This document shows positions 13,268-21,800 of a stretch of 23,163 nucleotides of DNA, piece after piece; within the stretch, counting starts at the first letter, position 1, and the number at the start of each line of letters is the position of its first letter. The DNA lies in contig DJVG01000027.1 of NCBI GenBank assembly GCA_002441095.1, positions 12,599 to 35,761 of the forward strand. Direction: 5' to 3'. The DNA comes from Elusimicrobia bacterium UBA6262 (GTDB lineage: Bacteria > CAYTYR01 > UBA6262). Position numbers and translations under genes: made by a program. A model generated the notes under the pieces. The model made no database searches. It was not told the origin of the DNA and worked only from the letters and a program-made list of their open reading frames with translations.

Positions 13268-14545
13268 ATGAACAAGGAGTTTTTAGTTGATGTAGGGAAG
13301 GACATGGTCCGCATTGCGGTATTGGAAAAAGGGATCATGAATGATCTGATCATTGAGTATTTTCAGGACCAGCAGTTGATCGGCAACCTGTACAAAGGCC
13401 GGGTCAATGCTGTTTTGCCTGGGATGCAGGCAGCTTTTGTTGATGTCGGCGTCGGCAAAGATGCTTTTCTGCCGCTCACCGAACCAGTGGAAGATATCCT
13501 CGGAGAAGAAGAAGGCAATGTCATAGTCGGCAAGATCAGGAAAGCCATTAAGAAAGTATTTCATGTCAAAAAACAATTAAAACGGGGACAAGAGATCCTG
13601 ATCCAGGTCACCAAAGATGCAGTCGGCAAGAAAGGCGCCCGCTTGACCACCAATATCAGCGTCACCGGCCGCAACCTGGTATTCATGCCCACAGTCAACC
13701 ATTTTGGCGTATCCAAGAAGATAGTGCACGGCAAAGAGAGAATGCGCCTGCGCACGATCGTCAAAAAGATCAAGAAACAGGGGCAGGGCTTCATCATCCG
13801 CACTGCCGGTGAAGGCAAACCGCTGGAAGAGTTCCAGGAAGAGGCAAGATTCCTCAATAATATGTGGGAAAATGTCAAACAGCGGGCCAGCCAGCTCCCC
13901 ACGCCAAGCCTGGTCTATGAAGACCTGGATATGGTACTGAAAGTGGTCCGGGACAATTTCCTGCCTGGCGACAAGGTCATTATTAACTCTAACTTTGAAT
14001 ATGAAAAACTGATGAATTTCCTGCAGTCCATGATGCCCAGCATGAAAGGACGGGTGCACCTTTACAAGGAACACACTCCGCTCTTTACTGCTTTCAATAT
14101 AGAGCAGCAAATAGAGCAAGCCCTGCAAAGAAGGGTCAAGCTCAAAAGCGGCGGCCATATTGTGATAGATGAAGCTGAAGCCTTGACTGCCATTGATGTC
14201 AATACCGGCAAATTCATCGGCGGCAAGAACCTGGAAGATACGGTTTTCCGGACCAATATGGAGGCAGCCGTGGAGATAGCCCGCCAGGTGCGCTTGCGGT
14301 CCATCGGCGGCATCATTATCGTGGACTTTATTGATATGGAGATCAGGCAAAACCAGGAAAGAGTCATGCGGACTTTTGAGGAAGCTTTTGCCACAGACAA
14401 GGCCAAGGTCAATATCATCCCGCTCACCGAGATCGGGCTGATCGAGATGACTCGTCGCCGGATGCGGCCTACCTTGAGCCGGATCTTATGTTCCACCTGT
14501 CCGCATTGCGGTGGTACCGGTATGTTAAGGAAAAAATCAGCTTGA
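13268..14545 (+). CDS. rng: Ribonuclease G (RNase E/G family)
   Basis: RNase E/G endonucleases cut single-stranded AU-rich RNA and mature 16S rRNA 5' ends. The 425-residue product is the short, catalytic-core form. An S1 domain (about 38-125, LYKGRVNAVLPGMQAAFVDV) precedes the DNase I-like domain. The metal ligands are Asp310 (AIDVNTGKF) and Asp353 (IIVDFIDME); their spacing of 43 equals that of E. coli RNase E Asp303/Asp346. The zinc-link CPHCGGTG has Cys411 and Cys414, 58 residues after the second Asp as in RNase E. No C-terminal degradosome scaffold is present. ATG 13268 follows AGAGG. The stop overlaps a promoter. rplU, rpmA and obg, the frequent downstream neighbours, are absent here. 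Confidence 0.96.
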   Translation: MNKEFLVDVGKDMVRIAVLEKGIMNDLIIEYFQDQQLIGNLYKGRVNAVLPGMQAAFVDVGVGKDAFLPLTEPVEDILGEEEGNVIVGKIRKAIKKVFHVKKQLKRGQEILIQVTKDAVGKKGARLTTNISVTGRNLVFMPTVNHFGVSKKIVHGKERMRLRTIVKKIKKQGQGFIIRTAGEGKPLEEFQEEARFLNNMWENVKQRASQLPTPSLVYEDLDMVLKVVRDNFLPGDKVIINSNFEYEKLMNFLQSMMPSMKGRVHLYKEHTPLFTAFNIEQQIEQALQRRVKLKSGGHIVIDEAEALTAIDVNTGKFIGGKNLEDTVFRTNMEAAVEIARQVRLRSIGGIIIVDFIDMEIRQNQERVMRTFEEAFATDKAKVNIIPLTEIGLIEMTRRRMRPTLSRILCSTCPHCGGTGMLRKKSA

Positions 14546-14569
14546 CAAAGTGATTTTTTATGGTATATT
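14542..14569 (+). promoter_or_regulatory. Sigma-70 promoter overlapping the rng stop
   Basis: A perfect -35 box TTGACA (14542-14547) lies 16 bases from a -10 box TATATT (14564-14569, five of six matches to TATAAT). The rng stop codon TGA is inside the -35 box. Transcription would start near 14576, before the structured leader, so the 14.6-14.9 kb segment is probably its own transcription unit. Confidence 0.75.
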
Positions 14570-14593
14570 CTGTTTATCAAATCCTATAACCAG

Positions 14594-14656
14594 CCACGGT
14601 TAAAAGAATGAAGTTACTTAAGTTTTAAAGCAAAACTGTGGTAACTTTATTTTTTT
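14594..14656 (+). terminator. Leader attenuator: terminator with overlapping alternative hairpin
   Basis: Two stems compete. AAGTTAC (14611-14617) pairs with GTAACTT (14641-14647) and is followed by TTTTTTT (14650-14656), the layout of an intrinsic terminator. CCACGGTT (14594-14601) pairs with AACTGTGG (14634-14641, one G-U pair). The stems interleave in the order A-B-A'-B' and share G14641, so they either exclude each other or form an H-type pseudoknot. The promoter lies about 20 bases upstream. The terminator stem is AU-rich and short, so leakage is expected. Confidence 0.55.
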
Positions 14657-14664
14657 AAGGCAAA

Positions 14665-14729
14665 GCTTTTGGATAGGAGAAAGCGAGAGCCACGAAATGG
14701 TCAGGAAACCGAAACCATCGGAGGGCTCT
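14665..14729 (+). promoter_or_regulatory. Second leader hairpins masking a ribosome binding site
   Basis: Downstream of the attenuator are GCTTT/AAAGC (14665-14669 with 14680-14684) and a two-part hairpin: AGAGCC (14686-14691) with GGCTCT (14724-14729), then ATGGT (14697-14701) with ACCAT (14714-14718), with an A-rich internal loop. The Shine-Dalgarno GGAGGG (14720-14725) partly lies in the outer stem, whose last base touches the ATG at 14730. This arrangement can hide the start of the small ORF. I tried the common riboswitch consensus sequences from memory and none fits. Confidence 0.45.
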
Positions 14730-14837
14730 ATGGAAGAGAAGGTAGTCTCTGAAGTAGAGCAGATGATCAGGAAGCTCAAGAAAGAAATGGAAGTGGACCA
14801 GAAAAACAAGTATTACAAGGTAGAAGAAAAAGGATAG
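14730..14837 (+). CDS. Small charged protein of 35 residues
   Basis: The ORF starts at ATG 14730, four bases after GGAGGG, and encodes a highly charged 35-residue peptide. Its middle, MIRKLKKEMEVDQKNKYYKV, is predicted to be helical by eye and it ends VEEKG. No signal peptide or membrane segment is visible. An in-frame ATG at 14697 would extend it to 46 residues, but that start sits inside a hairpin and has no suitably spaced ribosome binding site. I recognise no family. Coding is supported by the ribosome binding site and by its own promoter and terminator, not by homology. The segment could alternatively be a noncoding RNA. Confidence 0.45.
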   Translation: MEEKVVSEVEQMIRKLKKEMEVDQKNKYYKVEEKG

Positions 14838-14875
14838 CTTTCAGCAGACCAAGATGATGCAATCTATCTTATTTA

Positions 14876-14915
14876 GAAACCGCTAAATCCTATGATTTGG
14901 CGGTTTCTTATTTTT
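14876..14915 (+). terminator. Strong intrinsic terminator
   Basis: A 14-bp stem (14876-14889 with 14894-14907, one G-U pair) with a CTAT loop ends in TTTC and is followed by TTATTTTT. The arms begin GAAACCGC and end GCGGTTTC. It closes the small-ORF unit 39 bases after its stop codon. Confidence 0.9.
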
Positions 14916-14964
14916 AGAAGGAATAGAACACCATCTTTTAGAAGTAGGGTTAGGGAAAAACCGC

Positions 14965-15035
14965 TTAACTAACATTTTAGCCAACTATTTCTTAGTTGGC
15001 TATTTTTTAAAAAAAAGCTTGACAATGTTAGTTAA
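14965..15035. promoter_or_regulatory. Inverted 12-mer, candidate MarR operator arms
   Basis: TTAACTAACATT (14965-14976) has its exact reverse complement at 15024-15035, inside the promoter. The terminator hairpin lies between them. Each arm contains a near-palindromic TTAACTAA or TTAGTTAA core. The downstream neighbour is a MarR-type regulator and such proteins often repress themselves by binding AT-rich palindromes between the promoter boxes. The upstream arm could be a second, looped site, or the pair could just extend an RNA stem. Confidence 0.5.
14978..15008 (+). terminator. Second intrinsic terminator upstream of the marR promoter
   Basis: A perfect 10-bp stem, TAGCCAACTA (14978-14987) with TAGTTGGCTA (14993-15002), has a 5-base loop and is followed by TTTTTT (15003-15008). 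It sits 63 bases after the first terminator with no recognisable gene between them, so it insulates the marR promoter from upstream read-through. Confidence 0.85.
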
Positions 15036-15047
15036 TAGGTATATAGT
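15019..15047 (+). promoter_or_regulatory. Sigma-70 promoter of the marR-lplT-aas operon
   Basis: TTGACA (15019-15024) and TATAGT (15042-15047) are separated by the optimal 17 bases. Transcription would start near 15054, leaving a leader of about 38 bases before the marR ATG. The spacer between the boxes is largely filled by one arm of an inverted repeat (15024-15035), a typical place for a repressor site. Confidence 0.8.
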
Positions 15048-15091
15048 ATATATATAGACTGATTAAACATAAACAATAAGTAGGGGGCTGT

Positions 15092-15559
15092 ATGGGATTA
15101 AAAGAAGAATTAGGTTTAGACCAACCAATAGAAACTATAGAGCATGAGTGTTTATTGAATATAGTATATACTGGTACTATATTCTCTAAGCTCTCATATA
15201 AATTTTTTAGCAAAACTGATATTACTGATGCTCAATTTAATGTTTTGATGCAGCTAAAGTATTCTAAACAACAAAAATTGTCCCAGGTAGATTTAAGTAA
15301 ACGTCTATTTGTTAATCGGGCCGATGTCACTGGCTTAATAGACCGGCTTGAAAAGGGCGGGTTTGTCAAACGGGGGAACCATCCCACTGATCGCAGGATT
15401 AATCTTATTGCGATCACCTCTAAAGGTTTGGAATTACTGGAGCACCTGGAACCAGAGTATTTCAAGGAAGTAAATAGAATATTCAGTAATTTTGGGAAAA
15501 AGGATATCAAGGATCTTATTAATAATCTGGAAAAAATCAGACTACAGGCGGCCAAATAA
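15092..15559 (+). CDS. MarR-family transcriptional regulator
   Basis: The 155-residue product is a winged helix-turn-helix regulator of the MarR/SlyA type. After an N-terminal dimer helix region (about 15-42), the DNA-binding part has TDAQFNVLMQLKY (about 46-58), LSQVDLSKRLFVNRADVTGL (about 62-81, recognition helix) and the wing with DRLEKGGFVKR and HPTDRRINLIAITSKG, where the D-R-R triad is characteristic. A C-terminal helix completes the dimer interface. A GGGGG-rich Shine-Dalgarno precedes ATG 15092. Its stop overlaps the next start by one base (TAATG). As first gene of the operon it probably controls the phospholipid genes behind it. The ligand is unknown; a fatty acid or lysolipid would make sense but is inference. 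Confidence 0.92.
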   Translation: MGLKEELGLDQPIETIEHECLLNIVYTGTIFSKLSYKFFSKTDITDAQFNVLMQLKYSKQQKLSQVDLSKRLFVNRADVTGLIDRLEKGGFVKRGNHPTDRRINLIAITSKGLELLEHLEPEYFKEVNRIFSNFGKKDIKDLINNLEKIRLQAAK

Positions 15560-16764
15560 TGAATAAAAAGAAAACATTTAACCTGTTATTAGTAGCCCAA
15601 TCATTAAGTGCTTTCGGTGATAACGCGATTTATTCAGTTATTATGGGAATATTACTGGTACTGGTTAAGTCCAACCAGATGACCTTGCTCGAATTCGGAG
15701 TAGCTTCGGCATTATATGCTAACTGCCTATTCCTTCCTTATGTATTATTTGCTCCGGGTTTGGGTTGGATCTCTGACCATTTTACCAAGAGACAAGTGCT
15801 GATCATGGCCAATTTAGTCAAAGCCGTAGGTTGCTTTGTTGGATTGGCCGGGCTGGTGACTGGTCATAATCTCTTAGTTATTTCCTATCTGATAGTAGGC
15901 TTGGGAGCGGCAATATACTCTCCGGCAAAGTATGGCATTATCCCTGAACTAAAAACTGAGCAAGAGCTGGTCAAAGCCAATGCTGCCGTGGAAATGACGA
16001 CTATCTTTTCTATCCTTATTGGCATTATTGGTGGCGGACTGCTCATTGATAACCTGGGTGCCAAGGCTAGTTATATTGTTTTGTGCCTTGTCTATTTGGG
16101 TGCGATTTTGTTCAATGCTTTTATGGATGAATCCAATATCTGCCATAAAGATGAAAAACTGATCACTGCAGTAAAAGATTTCCAAGGTTCTTTAAAGGAT
16201 GTATTCGCTAACAAGTATCTTCTTATCCCCATGCTTGGCACTACGATATTCTGGTTCTCGGCTTCTTTTGTGAAACTCAATCTGCAGACCTGGGGCCAAT
16301 ATGTAGTCAAGCTGGAAACAGCTACTGCTATAGCCTTGTTGGCACTGTGGCTCAGTATAGGGATAATCATTGGCAGTTTTCTGGCTGGCAAGAAATTTAA
16401 AACCGGACAAGTGACTCAATCCTGGATTTTTGGCTTAGGAATGGGGCTCACAGTGCTAGTGATGGTATTGCGATATAGTAATTATTATTTGATGATGGCA
16501 GAGTTAGTCATACTGGGTATTTTTGGTGGGCTTTTCATGATCCCGCTCAATGCGGCTATCCAGGCTAAAGCTGATCTCAGGAACATTGGCAAAGTCATCG
16601 CTATCCAGAATTTTCTGGAAAACGGGGCAATGTTAATGAGTGCCGGATTTTTCTGGTATTTTAATAAGATTTCCCTGTCTTCGATCATCACATTTATTTC
16701 AATTGGAGGGTTTCTGTGTCTGATAAACGTTCTCTGGCTAAGAAAATCATTGAAAAAACTATAA
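15559..16764 (+). CDS. lplT: Lysophospholipid transporter LplT-like MFS protein
   Basis: LplT flips lysophospholipids across the inner membrane so that Aas can reacylate them. The 401-residue product has about twelve membrane segments and begins FNLLLVAQSLSAFGDNAIYS. The family block YSPAKYGIIPELKTEQELVK (about 117-136) is followed by ANAAVEMTTIFSILIGIIGG. That SPAKYGI-PEL block and the neighbouring aas gene separate it from general drug exporters. A Lys-rich loop near the middle (DESNICHKDEKL) divides the two six-helix halves. ATG 15559 overlaps the marR stop by one base. The 3' end overlaps aas by 49 bases. Confidence 0.85.
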   Translation: MNKKKTFNLLLVAQSLSAFGDNAIYSVIMGILLVLVKSNQMTLLEFGVASALYANCLFLPYVLFAPGLGWISDHFTKRQVLIMANLVKAVGCFVGLAGLVTGHNLLVISYLIVGLGAAIYSPAKYGIIPELKTEQELVKANAAVEMTTIFSILIGIIGGGLLIDNLGAKASYIVLCLVYLGAILFNAFMDESNICHKDEKLITAVKDFQGSLKDVFANKYLLIPMLGTTIFWFSASFVKLNLQTWGQYVVKLETATAIALLALWLSIGIIIGSFLAGKKFKTGQVTQSWIFGLGMGLTVLVMVLRYSNYYLMMAELVILGIFGGLFMIPLNAAIQAKADLRNIGKVIAIQNFLENGAMLMSAGFFWYFNKISLSSIITFISIGGFLCLINVLWLRKSLKKL

Positions 16765-18881
16765 AACTTTTTTTCCGGGGTTATTTCCGCCTGGTCCATA
16801 ACATTAAAATAGAAGGCTTGGAGAACATTCCTAAGGATTCTACCCGGTTGATCATTATCGCTAATCATGCCAGCTTGTTGGACGGGCCAACCCTTTGGTC
16901 ATTTTTGCCTCTATCCTTTAAAGTGCTGGTGGACCGGGTCACCGCGCAGATACCATACATGAAGCCATTCATGGATAATGAATATACCTATCAGATCGAT
17001 CCTTTGAACTCCTATGCTTTAAAAGATGTGATCGGGGTAGTGAATCAAGGGACCTGCCTGCTAGTTTTCCCGGAAGGGCGCAGGACCACAACTGGCAGTA
17101 TCATGAAAATATACGAAGGTACTGGATTCATTGCCTATAAGACCGGAGCGAGAATACTGCCAGTCTATATCAAGAATGCTGAATTAACCTTAACGTCTAT
17201 GACTAAAGGGAGAAGGAATTATTTTACTCCTCTGACCGTCACCATAGGGCAAGTTCAGCCGCCGATTGAGGTGAGCCACCTGCCAAATAAGCTTAAAAAG
17301 AAAGAAGCAGCCCGGGCTATCTATCACATGTTGACGGAAATATTCCTGCAAGCCCATAATAAACCAGCCACTCTGGCCAGTAAATTCATCGAGCTTTGCC
17401 GGGAAAACAAAAATCGGATTGCTTTTAAGGATATTACCAGGAAAGAAGTAAGCTACAAAAATGCATTATTGCGGGCGTTTCTCTTGCAAGATTATTTTGC
17501 GGGTATTAAGGAAGAGAATATCGGTATCCTGCTGCCAAATCTTACTTCAACCGTATTAACTTTCTTTGGTTTGCAATTAGCTAAAAAAGTGCCTGCTTTT
17601 CTTAATTATTCCAGCGGCCCGGTAGTAATAAAGCAAACTATGGAACTAGCTGATATAAATACTATAATAACTTCCCGGGAGTTCCTGGCTAAGATCAAAC
17701 TTGATCCCGAGACTATTACTGGTAAGAAAGTGATATACATTGAAGACTTACCAAGCCAATTTACCTTATTGGACAAGCTGAAAGCGTATAGCAAAACTAA
17801 ATTTCCCAGTGGGTCTTACGGGTTTTTTGATAAAGAATGTAAAAACACTGCTTTGCTCTTGTTCACTTCTGGTTCTGAAGGTGTCCCAAAAGGGGTATGC
17901 CTGACCCATGAAAATATCATATCCAATATCTATCAGGCCATGGCCAAGATCGATATCCGGGATACTGATTTTGTACTTAATGCTTTGCCCATATTCCATA
18001 GTTTTGGTTTAACTGTAGGGACATTGCTGCCTTTATTCAAAGGAGCCAGAGTGTTCTTATACGTTAGCCCGTTACATTTCCGGGTCATCCCTGAGATCGC
18101 TTATGATCAGAATTGTACTATTCTGCTTGGTACAAACACTTTTCTTAACGGTTTCAGCAAAAAAGCCAATCCATATGATTTTTATGCTATGCGCTATATC
18201 TTTTGCGGCGCAGAAGCCTTAACTGAAACAGTGTTCAACAAATATGTAGAAACCTATGGTATCAGGGTGATGAGCGGCTATGGCGCCACTGAATGCTCTC
18301 CAGTTGTTAGTATCAATAGCCCCCTGGAATATGAATACGGCTCAGTAGGCAAGGTTTTGCCGGGCATTGACTATAAACTAGTACCGGTAGAGGGGATAGA
18401 CAACAAAGGCGGAAAATTAGGCCGGTTGTATGTTAAAGGCCCTAATGTGATGAAAGGCTATCTAAAAAATGAAAAGGCCAATAATAAATACCTGGTTGAA
18501 GACCAGGGCTGGTATGACGCTGGTGATATCGTTGAAGTTGGGGAAACAGGTTTCCTGAAAATAGTAGGAAGGATGAAGAGATTTGCCAAAATAAGTGGAG
18601 AAATGGTCTCTCTCACTGCTATTGAAGAGTCCTTAGCTGGGGCTTTCGGAGAGAGGAAAGAAGTAGCTATCATGGCCGTAGCAGATGAAAAGAAGGGTGA
18701 AAAGCTTATCTTGATCGCCAATAGTGAAAAAGTTGAGCTAAAAGCAGTAAGGGAAATATTAAAGGGTAAGGGTTTTTCTGAATTGGCTCACCCCCGTGAA
18801 GTGAAAGTCTTAAAAGAGATCCCTAAGCTCGGCACCGGTAAAGTAGATTATGTGAAGCTGAAAGAAATAATGAAAAGTTAG
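16716..18881 (+). CDS. aas: Bifunctional acyltransferase/acyl-ACP synthetase Aas
   Basis: Aas reacylates 2-acyl-glycerophosphoethanolamine: the ligase activates a fatty acid with ATP and loads it on ACP, and the acyltransferase moves it to the lysolipid. The 721-residue product fits E. coli Aas (719). The PlsC domain (about 1-205) has His51-x4-Asp56 (NHASLLD) and PEGR at 119-122. The AMP-forming ligase follows: P-loop TSGSEGVPKG (384-393), GYGATECSP (from 521), WYDAGD (599-604) and catalytic Lys709 in GTGKVD. GTG 16716 is the start: GGAGGG ends 5 bases before it. It overlaps lplT by 49 bases, implying tight coupling and matched amounts. Confidence 0.93.
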   Translation: MSDKRSLAKKIIEKTIKLFFRGYFRLVHNIKIEGLENIPKDSTRLIIIANHASLLDGPTLWSFLPLSFKVLVDRVTAQIPYMKPFMDNEYTYQIDPLNSYALKDVIGVVNQGTCLLVFPEGRRTTTGSIMKIYEGTGFIAYKTGARILPVYIKNAELTLTSMTKGRRNYFTPLTVTIGQVQPPIEVSHLPNKLKKKEAARAIYHMLTEIFLQAHNKPATLASKFIELCRENKNRIAFKDITRKEVSYKNALLRAFLLQDYFAGIKEENIGILLPNLTSTVLTFFGLQLAKKVPAFLNYSSGPVVIKQTMELADINTIITSREFLAKIKLDPETITGKKVIYIEDLPSQFTLLDKLKAYSKTKFPSGSYGFFDKECKNTALLLFTSGSEGVPKGVCLTHENIISNIYQAMAKIDIRDTDFVLNALPIFHSFGLTVGTLLPLFKGARVFLYVSPLHFRVIPEIAYDQNCTILLGTNTFLNGFSKKANPYDFYAMRYIFCGAEALTETVFNKYVETYGIRVMSGYGATECSPVVSINSPLEYEYGSVGKVLPGIDYKLVPVEGIDNKGGKLGRLYVKGPNVMKGYLKNEKANNKYLVEDQGWYDAGDIVEVGETGFLKIVGRMKRFAKISGEMVSLTAIEESLAGAFGERKEVAIMAVADEKKGEKLILIANSEKVELKAVREILKGKGFSELAHPREVKVLKEIPKLGTGKVDYVKLKEIMKS

Positions 18882-18899
18882 GAATAGAGGAGGGGTTTT

Positions 18900-21800
18900 A
18901 TGGAATTCTTAATTGTACTTTTGGTCCTGGCTGTGCCTATTTTTGGCATTTGGCTAGTAGTCAAGGTTATTAAATGGTTAATTAATGTATTTTCTCCGGA
19001 AAAACCTGATGGAGAGGGAGGGTCCTTATATGGAGCGCCAAAGGTCCAGTGTCCCGACTGTTTTAAAAAGGTAAATTATATGTATGAAGGGAAACCTTGT
19101 CCTAGTTGTGGGGCATTGATCATGCCACATTACATCACTGAGCGGCTGCATGAGATCAAAGAAACCAAAAATCGATTATTACTTTGGCATTCCCAAGGCA
19201 AGATCACTGCTGAGGAATATAATAAACTGGATAAGCTTTGCCAGCAGGATAGAGAGCAATTAATGAATGATTTTAGAGAACAAAGAACAAAACCTGAACC
19301 ACAACAAAGCTCTTATGTGCCGCCATTAAGGGATATGCCTATGGCCAAGCCTCAAGAGCCGGAAGTGACACAACCGCAACCTGAACCAGAGCCGCCGGTG
19401 GTATCTCCTGAACCAGTACCGATACCAACACCTGCTCCTATAATAGCACCTATTCCAGAGCCAGTATCTGTAGCTCCAACTCGGACCCCAGAACCAGAAC
19501 CTGTTTATACCACTCCGAAAGTATCACAACCGGCTTATAATCGGGTAGAAGAAAAACAACCTTCAGCTTTCCTTTCTGAACGTAATATTAAATTGATGCT
19601 TTATATCGGAGTCGCGCTTTTTGCATTGGGTGCGTCCATATTTGTAAAAAACAATTGGGACCTTATTCCTGGTACGGTCAAATTTGCTTCACTCCTATTT
19701 GTGACTATTGCTACGTACTTGGCTGGTTTTTTCCTGATAAAAGCAAATAAGATTCCCAGAACTGCTACTACTTTAATATTCCTTGGTTCGTTGTTGATCC
19801 CGTATAATTTTTATGCTGTTAATAATTTTGCTTTACTGGGATTCACAACTGACTGGCGGCATATATGGCTGCTGTCTTCGATCGTCTGCCTGCCTTTATA
19901 TATTTTTAACTGCCGTTTTCTTCAATCCAGAGTGTTTTTTTATGCCAGTTTAGGCGTATATTCGCTGATAGTTTATTTAATCTCCAGCTTATTGCAGATC
20001 CCCTCACTGTATTATCCTCTCATTATGACGATTGGCTGTTCCATGATCCCTATGTTCTTTATGAATTTCCTGTACAAAAAAGGCCTGCTGACCTTAATAA
20101 ATAGTATGTTTGATACTCATGTTTTCGCAAATATCATAAGTTTCCTGTCCTTTATTCAATTGATGAGCTTAGCTTCTGCCAGGACAAATGATGTATGGAC
20201 CGGTATGGGATTTGTGATATTGTGCGTCTTCTATCTTATCGATAGCTTTATGACTGATGAGAATAAAATGCTTTATCCTGCTGGTATTTCATTTTATTCA
20301 GCGATATTGATGTTTAGCCTGAATTTCCAACCTCCATTTTTGAATTTAGTAGGGGTGATTGGTACAGTCATTGTTATTGTGGAATTGCTATTAAAATATG
20401 TCAAAATGCCTGGCCGCGATGAATCCTATTTTAAACCCATCAATAATATCAACCAAATTATCGCGACTATTACTGCTGTCGGCATTTTCTCATTGGAAAT
20501 ATCACGTTTTATCGCTACCTACTTCATGGATTACAATCTGGACCAGTCAATGATATATCAACTACGCACGATAGTATGGGTCACAGGCACTGGCCTGGCT
20601 TATTTCATCCTGCTGCAGATGAGAGAGATGAAGAAAGTATACTCTCATATATTGATAGGCTATTTCTATATCCTTGGGTTTACCATTATGCAAGCCCTGC
20701 TCGTTGTTTCCAATCATGCTTTTGGCTTTATGGCTATGGGCGCCATTGCCTTAATAGCGGAAAAACAACTTCGCCAAAGAAATATTGATGAAGCACTATT
20801 CAGCCCGCTGAAGAGTTTTTCCTATTTATTTACGATCCTGATGTCTATTTATTTGGTGATGAGATATATGACTTCGGCCAACTCTACGGGAGATTATTTA
20901 CTGTCCTTTATGCGCACCGGAAGCTTGTTCCTGTACTATGGCTTGGCGCTGTACTTGTACAGGGAAAAAATCATGATCCATATCATGTCGTTCCTGTATT
21001 ATCTCGGAGTTTATATAGTAGCAGTCAATCTAATGGGATCTGGTCACTATAGTTTGATCTTTTCAGCAGCGACTTTGCCAGTATTTGGGCTCTATTGGTA
21101 TTTCCGTAGTATTGAATATACAAATGACTTGCTGGTAGTGGAAGCCATGGCTTTAATAGTCTCTTTTAGTATCAGCCTAGCCAAAGGATTATATATATAT
21201 CCTTCTGTCAATATTGCCGGAGGTTTTTATTTCTATAATATAGTCTCCTTGTGTATTATCCTGGCAATCACTGCAATTCACGAATTTACGATGAAGAGAA
21301 AAGAGCTGGCTTATGTGACTGGAGTTTTATTCTATCTGATTATTTTTGTTTTAGCCTATCCTTATATGTCCATTCAAGCTGTGGAAGTAGTGATGGCCGT
21401 TGCCTGCCTGGTAGGGCTGGGATTGGCTCTATTATTATCCAAGAAGGACGAATTAGCCCAATTACGCAGTCCTCTGAATATTATAAGCAATATTGTCCAA
21501 ATAGCAGTACTGGGAGGGATGCTCGGCAATGGGTTCTATCTCAATAATAGTGTTCAGTTCCCCTGGATTATCGCTACTTTAGGATTACAGACACTCTATT
21601 ACTATATGTTCGCCTGGTTCAACAAAATGCATTTACTTGGCTATATTGGTGCTCTCTTAGGATATCTGGCTATAATCGTCAGCGGGATTAATTATAGTTT
21701 CCCGATATCAACCTTTAGTTTTTATATTCTCGGATTCAGCGTTTTGCAGTTAGTAATATCAAAGTTGTTTGACATGAAAGGCCATCAAAACCATAGCAAG

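Noticed and set aside
14660..14729. Possible c-di-GMP (GEMM) or other known riboswitch
   Set aside because: A GCAAAGC word resembles one conserved GEMM segment, but the partner segments and tetraloop-receptor are missing, so I report only a structured leader of unknown class.
14697..14837. 46-codon version of the small ORF
   Set aside because: The upstream ATG is buried in the ATGGT/ACCAT stem without a suitably spaced ribosome binding site; the ATG at 14730 fits better.
16716..16764. Frameshift or assembly error at the lplT-aas overlap
   Set aside because: Both frames give complete conserved proteins and aas has its own GTG with GGAGGG, so the 49-base overlap is natural coupling.
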